NCBI GenBank assembly: GCA_963806955.1
Contig: CAWDZG010000002.1
Location: 930,001-994,000, forward strand
Length of the DNA stretch: 64,000 nucleotides
Origin: Gaiellasilicea sp963806955
Lineage (GTDB): Bacteria > Actinomycetota > Thermoleophilia > Gaiellales > Gaiellaceae
Reading direction: 5' to 3'
The position numbers and the translations under genes are program-made. Below are positions 60,652-64,000 of the stretch, piece after piece (position 1 is the stretch's first letter; every line of letters starts with the position of its first letter). The notes under the pieces are model-generated. The model ran no database searches, had not been told where the DNA came from, and saw only the letters and a program-made list of their open reading frames with translations.

Positions 60652-61503
60652 CTATTCCTTTTCGAAGAGTCGGAGCAGCCGACCCAGTGTCGAGCGCAGC
60701 TCGGGTCGCGGCACGATCGCGTCGACGTGGCCGAAGCGGAGGTTCGACTCGGCGAGCCCGAAGTCGTCGGGCAACTTCTCGCGCGTGGTCTGCGCGACGA
60801 CGCGGGGGCCGGCGAAGGACATCAGCGCGCCCGGCTCGGCGAGCAGGACGTCGCCGAGGCTGGCGAAGCTCGCGAGCAGGCCGCCCGTCGTCGGGTGGGT
60901 CATCACCGAGATCAGCCCGCAGCCCGCCTCGTGGAGCTCCTCGACGGCGACCACCGTCTTCGGCAGCTGCATCAGGGCGAGGATCCCCTCCTGCATGCGG
61001 GCGCCGCCGGAGGCCGAGACCGAGACCAGGGGCACGCCGGACGCGGCAGCGCTCTCGCACGCGCGGGCGAACTTCTCGCCGGTGACCGAGCCCATCGAGC
61101 CGCCCATGAAGGAGAAGTCCATCACCGCCAGCTCGCAGCGGAGCTGCTCGATCGTGGCGCTGCCGATCACGAGCGCGTCGCCGAGGCCGGTGGCGATCTC
61201 CGCCTCGGCGAGCCGCTCCTTGTAGGCGCGGAGGTCGAAGAAGCCGAGCGGGTCGGCCGAGCGAAGCTCCTCGGCCTCCTCCTCGAAGCTCCCCGGATCG
61301 ACGAGCTGGTCGATCCGCTCGCGGGCCTTGACCGGGAAGTGGTGGCCGCACTGCGTGCAGACGCGCAGGTTCGCGCTCAGCTCGTCGTCGCGGTAGTGCG
61401 AGCCGCACGAGGGGCACGTGTTCGGGTGCTTCTTCGCCGGCGGCTCGGGGGCTTGCTTGTGCTCGATCGAGACGTCGATGCGGCTGGCTTCGGCTTCGGC
61501 CAT
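60652..61503 (-). CDS. accD: Acetyl-CoA carboxylase carboxyltransferase subunit beta
   Basis: A 283-residue AccD with its N-terminal zinc ribbon (CPSC at about 30-33 and CTQC at about 49-52), VMDFSFMGGSMGSVTGEK and VSASGGARMQEGILALMQ. It pairs with AccA to move carboxyl from biotin to acetyl-CoA. A split bacterial-type AccA/AccD is unlike the fused acyl-CoA carboxylases of most Actinomycetes, which fits a deep actinobacterial branch. The ATG is 6 nt after TAAGAT (leaderless). Confidence 0.95.
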   Translation of the reverse strand: MAEAEASRIDVSIEHKQAPEPPAKKHPNTCPSCGSHYRDDELSANLRVCTQCGHHFPVKARERIDQLVDPGSFEEEAEELRSADPLGFFDLRAYKERLAEAEIATGLGDALVIGSATIEQLRCELAVMDFSFMGGSMGSVTGEKFARACESAAASGVPLVSVSASGGARMQEGILALMQLPKTVVAVEELHEAGCGLISVMTHPTTGGLLASFASLGDVLLAEPGALMSFAGPRVVAQTTREKLPDDFGLAESNLRFGHVDAIVPRPELRSTLGRLLRLFEKE

Positions 61504-61509
61504 CGTGTG

Positions 61510-61515
61510 ATCTTA
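61510..61515 (-). promoter_or_regulatory. -10 element of accDA
   Basis: TAAGAT on the minus strand, 6 nt before the accD ATG; no Shine-Dalgarno in the gap. Likely leaderless promoter of the accD-accA operon. Confidence 0.5.
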
Positions 61516-61537
61516 GACCTGGCCCTCCCGCCCGGGG

Positions 61538-62314
61538 TTACAGGCCGAGCGCGGCGGCGAGGCGGACGAGCGCGGGCTCGTTGGCGGAGTCCCGCACGAG
61601 CCCGGTGAAGCCGACACCGGCGACGCGAGTGCGCGCCGCGATCGACGCGAGCAGCTCCTCGACCTCCGGCAGCCGCAGGCCGTCGGGCTCGGGCATGAAG
61701 ACGGCGAGCTCACCGGGCTCGACCGAGTCGCCGTCGAATGCCACATAGACGGCATCGGCGCCGGCGAGCGCCCGTTCGACCGCACGGTCGCCCGTGTGGA
61801 TCCCGCTCGCCGCGATGAAGTCCACCTCCGGGGGGTCGAGGTTACGGGCGCCGACGAGCGCAACGTGCTGCGGCAAGACGGCGCCGTCGTCGATCACCAT
61901 CCGCAACGGCATCCCCCAGGCGTTGCCGGACGGAGAGCTCGCGGGCGTGTTCAGGTCGCCGTGCGCGTCGATCCAGACGACGGCGAGGCACTCCTCTCCG
62001 GCCGTGAGCGCCTCGATCGCACCTACGTGAGCGCAGCAGCAGCCGCCGAGGACGACCGGCCGGTCGGGCAGCTCGGAGGCCAGCAGCAGCGTCTGCTCGG
62101 CGAGCGAGTCTGCCTCGACCACACCGGCTTCGGGATAGGGCAGCTCGAGATACGCCGCCTCGGCCATCGTCTCGCCGCCGTCGCCCCAGGCGCGCGGCAC
62201 CCTGACGAGACCGGCGAGGAACTCGCGGCCGCAGCTGTGGCACTGGTACTCCGGCCCGAACGCGACCGCGGTCAGCGTCCGGCAGTCGGGGCAGCGGGCG
62301 CGCAGGCGGCTCAC
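61538..62314 (-). CDS. Arginase-fold protein with N-terminal zinc ribbon
   Basis: A 258-residue ureohydrolase-superfamily protein. N-terminal zinc ribbon (C8/C11 and C25/C28, CPDC...CHSC), then the arginase fold: VVLGGCCCAHVGA (92-96) where arginases have GGDHS, WIDAHGDLNTP (D116, H118, D120), and VAFDGDSVEP. The first metal loop is thus Cys-rich, with three Cys in a row, while the DAHGD and FDxD motifs are kept. The GTG overlaps the GNAT stop by 4 nt and brings in the ribbon, so it was preferred to the internal ATG. Substrate unknown. Confidence 0.75.
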   Translation of the reverse strand: MSRLRARCPDCRTLTAVAFGPEYQCHSCGREFLAGLVRVPRAWGDGGETMAEAAYLELPYPEAGVVEADSLAEQTLLLASELPDRPVVLGGCCCAHVGAIEALTAGEECLAVVWIDAHGDLNTPASSPSGNAWGMPLRMVIDDGAVLPQHVALVGARNLDPPEVDFIAASGIHTGDRAVERALAGADAVYVAFDGDSVEPGELAVFMPEPDGLRLPEVEELLASIAARTRVAGVGFTGLVRDSANEPALVRLAAALGL

Positions 62315-63216
62315 GCCTGCACCTCGCGCTCGAGGAAGACCGTGTCCCGGTAGGCGCGCATCCCGACCCGCTCGTACAGCCGGAGGGCACCGGTGGGGCT
62401 CGAGACGTCGACGCCGAGCGTCCCGTGCGTCCAGCCACGGTTCCGGAAGTCCGCGAAAGAGTGGAGCAGGAGCGCCTCGCCGAGCCCCTGCCGCCGCCAG
62501 CCCGCGCGCACGCCGAGCAGCGGGACGTGGCCGGTCGCCGGCCGCACCGGGTCGGGGCTGCAGATCGAGAAGCCCGCGACCTCGTCGCCGTCGACGGCGA
62601 GGAACCAGAGCGCGGGGTCGAAATCCGGGCGCTCGATGTGCCAGTGACCCCACTCCTCGAAGGTCTCGTCGACGGGGTCGTTGGTGTCGCGCCACACCTC
62701 GACGACGTGGTCGAACACCTGCCGCAGCTCGCCGCGGCCGGCGGTGCGAACGGCGATCCCGTCCGGCCAGGCCGGGTCGCGCGAGTCCGCGGCCAGGTCG
62801 ATCTCCATCCGGTAGGAATGGCGGACGGGCTCGAAGCCGTGGCGGGCTAGCTCCGTCAGGACGCGGGTGTCGCCGGCCGAGAGCCAGACACGGAGCACAC
62901 CGTGCCGGGCGCGTTCGTCGAGCCAGGCGACGAGAATGTCGAGGATCTCGCCCGCCGGCTCGTCGGGATGCACCTTCACGTCACACCAGAAGCGGGGTGG
63001 GTCGGTTCGCGCCTCGTCGACGTCCGCGTAGCCCACGAGACGACCGTCGCGCTCGAGGACGCGGATGTCGCGCTCGATCTCGACGTAGGGCGTCGTCAGC
63101 CACCGCCCGAGCTCGTCGGCGGTCACGTCGGCCTCCCCGAACCCCGCCAGCTGATGCGCGTTCATCAGAGCGAGGGTCGCGTCGAAGTCGTCCTCGCGGT
63201 AGGGCCGCAGGTTCAC
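62311..63216 (-). CDS. Tandem GNAT acetyltransferase (mycothiol synthase-like)
   Basis: A 301-residue protein with two GNAT domains (about 1-140 and 155-300). The second has a good acetyl-CoA loop GVRAGWRRQGLGEALLLHSF and VDVSSPTGALRLYERVGM; the first is degenerate. MshD and other actinobacterial tandem GNATs share this layout. It overlaps both the HAD gene in front and the arginase-like gene behind by 4 nt, so the three form one operon of unknown purpose. Confidence 0.8.
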   Translation of the reverse strand: MNLRPYREDDFDATLALMNAHQLAGFGEADVTADELGRWLTTPYVEIERDIRVLERDGRLVGYADVDEARTDPPRFWCDVKVHPDEPAGEILDILVAWLDERARHGVLRVWLSAGDTRVLTELARHGFEPVRHSYRMEIDLAADSRDPAWPDGIAVRTAGRGELRQVFDHVVEVWRDTNDPVDETFEEWGHWHIERPDFDPALWFLAVDGDEVAGFSICSPDPVRPATGHVPLLGVRAGWRRQGLGEALLLHSFADFRNRGWTHGTLGVDVSSPTGALRLYERVGMRAYRDTVFLEREVQA

Positions 63217-63878
63217 GCGGGCGACGGAGTCAGCTCGTCGAGCGCGTCGGGCAGGCCGCCGAGGTCCGGCAGCTCGCGGTCCGGCGCCGGCTCGCCCTGC
63301 TCATGGAGGCGGTTGATCCAGACGACGCTGAGATCGAGCTCGCGGGCAGGCGCAACGTCGTGGAAGAGGCTCGCACCGATGTGGACGTGGTGCTCGCGGT
63401 CGGCGGTCGTCACCTCGAAGAAGCGCTCCCAGTGGCCGTGCGCAGGCTTGTACGAGCGCGTGTCCTCGGCGGTGACGACGAGGTCGAAGGGAACGCCGAT
63501 CCGCTTCTGGGACTCGGTGATCAGCGCGTGCTCGGTGTTGGAGAGGATCGCGAGGCTCCAGCCGCGCCTCCGCAGCTCCGCGAGTGCGGCCGGCACCTCG
63601 GGGAAGACCGGCCAGTCCGCGAGCGACTGCGGCAGCACGCCGCTCTCCCCCTCCGGGATCCCGAGGCCGGTCTCGTTCGCAAGCCGCTCGAGCGTGAGCG
63701 TCATCACCTCGCCGTAGCCGCGGTACTCCTCTGCCTGCACCTCCGGCTCGAGCTCGTGGTAGCGGCGCAGGAGGGCCGGCGCCTGCTCGGCGCCGTAGAG
63801 GCGCTCGAGCACGCCGCCGATCCCGGCGTTCCAGTCGATCAGCGTGCCGTAGCAGTCGAAGGTGGCCCAGCGGGACAT
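63213..63878 (-). CDS. HAD-family hydrolase, haloacid dehalogenase type II-like
   Basis: A 221-residue HAD hydrolase. Motif I ATFDCYGTLIDW (nucleophile Asp8), motif II LAILSNTEHAL, the Lys in RSYKPAHGHW and the late motif HIGASLFHDVAPARELDL, the pattern of (S)-2-haloacid dehalogenases and close phosphatases. Real substrate uncertain. First gene of the HAD-GNAT-arginase-like operon; the ATG lies 7 nt after TAAGCT. Confidence 0.85.
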   Translation of the reverse strand: MSRWATFDCYGTLIDWNAGIGGVLERLYGAEQAPALLRRYHELEPEVQAEEYRGYGEVMTLTLERLANETGLGIPEGESGVLPQSLADWPVFPEVPAALAELRRRGWSLAILSNTEHALITESQKRIGVPFDLVVTAEDTRSYKPAHGHWERFFEVTTADREHHVHIGASLFHDVAPARELDLSVVWINRLHEQGEPAPDRELPDLGGLPDALDELTPSPA

Positions 63879-63885
63879 GGGCCGG

Positions 63886-63891
63886 AGCTTA
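63886..63891 (-). promoter_or_regulatory. -10 element of the HAD-GNAT-arginase-like operon
   Basis: TAAGCT on the minus strand, 7 nt before the ATG at 63878, no Shine-Dalgarno. Divergent from the partial gene at 63919. Confidence 0.5.
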
Positions 63892-63918
63892 TCGGCGCGG
63901 CCGTGCGAGAATCGGCGG

Positions 63919-64000
63919 ATGCAGGTTCGGAACGGCCGCCGGCTCGACGCCGAGGCACGCGACTACGACTGGGGCCGCTCCGCCTACGTCCGCGACCCCG
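63919..64000 (+). CDS. Start of an unidentified gene, cut by the window end
   Basis: An open frame of 27 codons from ATG 63919 to the end, reading MQVRNGRRLDAEARDYDWGR and on. It is polar, with no signal peptide. GAGAAT lies 6 nt before the ATG, in keeping with the leaderless style, and the frame is divergent from the HAD gene. Too short to assign. Confidence 0.4.
   Translation, partial: MQVRNGRRLDAEARDYDWGRSAYVRDP

Overview
The window is about 64 kb of high-GC chromosomal DNA with heavy G/C third-position bias, very tight gene packing and many GTG starts. The gene set (split Tat operon, caa3-type oxidase, polyprenol-phosphate-mannose synthase, ECF42 sigma factor with DGPF proteins, mycothiol-synthase-like GNAT, PE-LIG-POL LigD) suggests an actinobacterium, most likely a deep-branching class such as Thermoleophilia (Gaiellales/Solirubrobacterales-like). 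This placement is inferred from gene content and style only. No prophage, conjugative element or CRISPR array was seen, and the only mobile-type element is a REP/RAYT cassette.

Layout. 0.1-4.3 kb: tatA-tatC, an amidohydrolase, a TPR membrane protein, a STAS antagonist and a diheme lipoprotein cytochrome c, all on +. 4.35-5.0 kb: a Y1 transposase of the RAYT class flanked by GGGGTC-A/T-GACCCC palindromes. 5.0-10.0 kb (minus): an A2-type caa3 oxidase operon ctaC-ctaD-usp2-ctaE-uspTM, in which three copies of an unusual USP-like domain are interleaved with the oxidase subunits. 10.1-13.4 kb: a multi-sensor histidine kinase starting 2 nt after tRNA-Lys(CTT). 13.4-25.4 kb: surface-sugar synthesis (UDP-HexNAc dehydrogenase, WbpB- and WbpD-like enzymes; rmlB and rmlACD), an S8 protease/SpoIID-like pair and a Ser/Thr kinase. 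25.4-32.6 kb: a secreted glycosidase, an MMPL exporter, hsp20-lon. 32.6-43.3 kb: an M23 peptidase, a Fur/Zur regulator with ZIP transporter, a small subtilase, two half-size TauE proteins, trehalose phosphatase, an MFS pump with HxlR regulator, a PLP decarboxylase and PolX. 43.3-47.4 kb: a polyprenol-P-mannose synthase, a thioredoxin, and thiDMEL under a TPP riboswitch. 47.4-64 kb: an MrfA-like helicase, a Rox-like monooxygenase, a DGPF-DGPF-ECF42 operon with its own signature promoter, a homocysteine methyltransferase, Rrf2-NDH2-GNAT, LigD, accD-accA, and a Zn-ribbon/arginase-GNAT-HAD operon.

Two window-wide patterns stand out. First, many genes start only 6-8 nt after a TANNNT -10 element and have no Shine-Dalgarno, which is the signature of leaderless transcripts; in one place a single 7-bp site serves as the -10 of two divergent genes. 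Second, eleven single-base insertions (five in ctaD, two in accA, one each in a TauE half, an MFS pump, NDH2 and ligD) break otherwise perfectly conserved proteins. Every one is a +1 event and ten of the eleven are G/C, so they are best read as consensus errors; removing them restores whole proteins (ctaD 648 aa, ligD 774, MFS 478, NDH2 418, accA 310).
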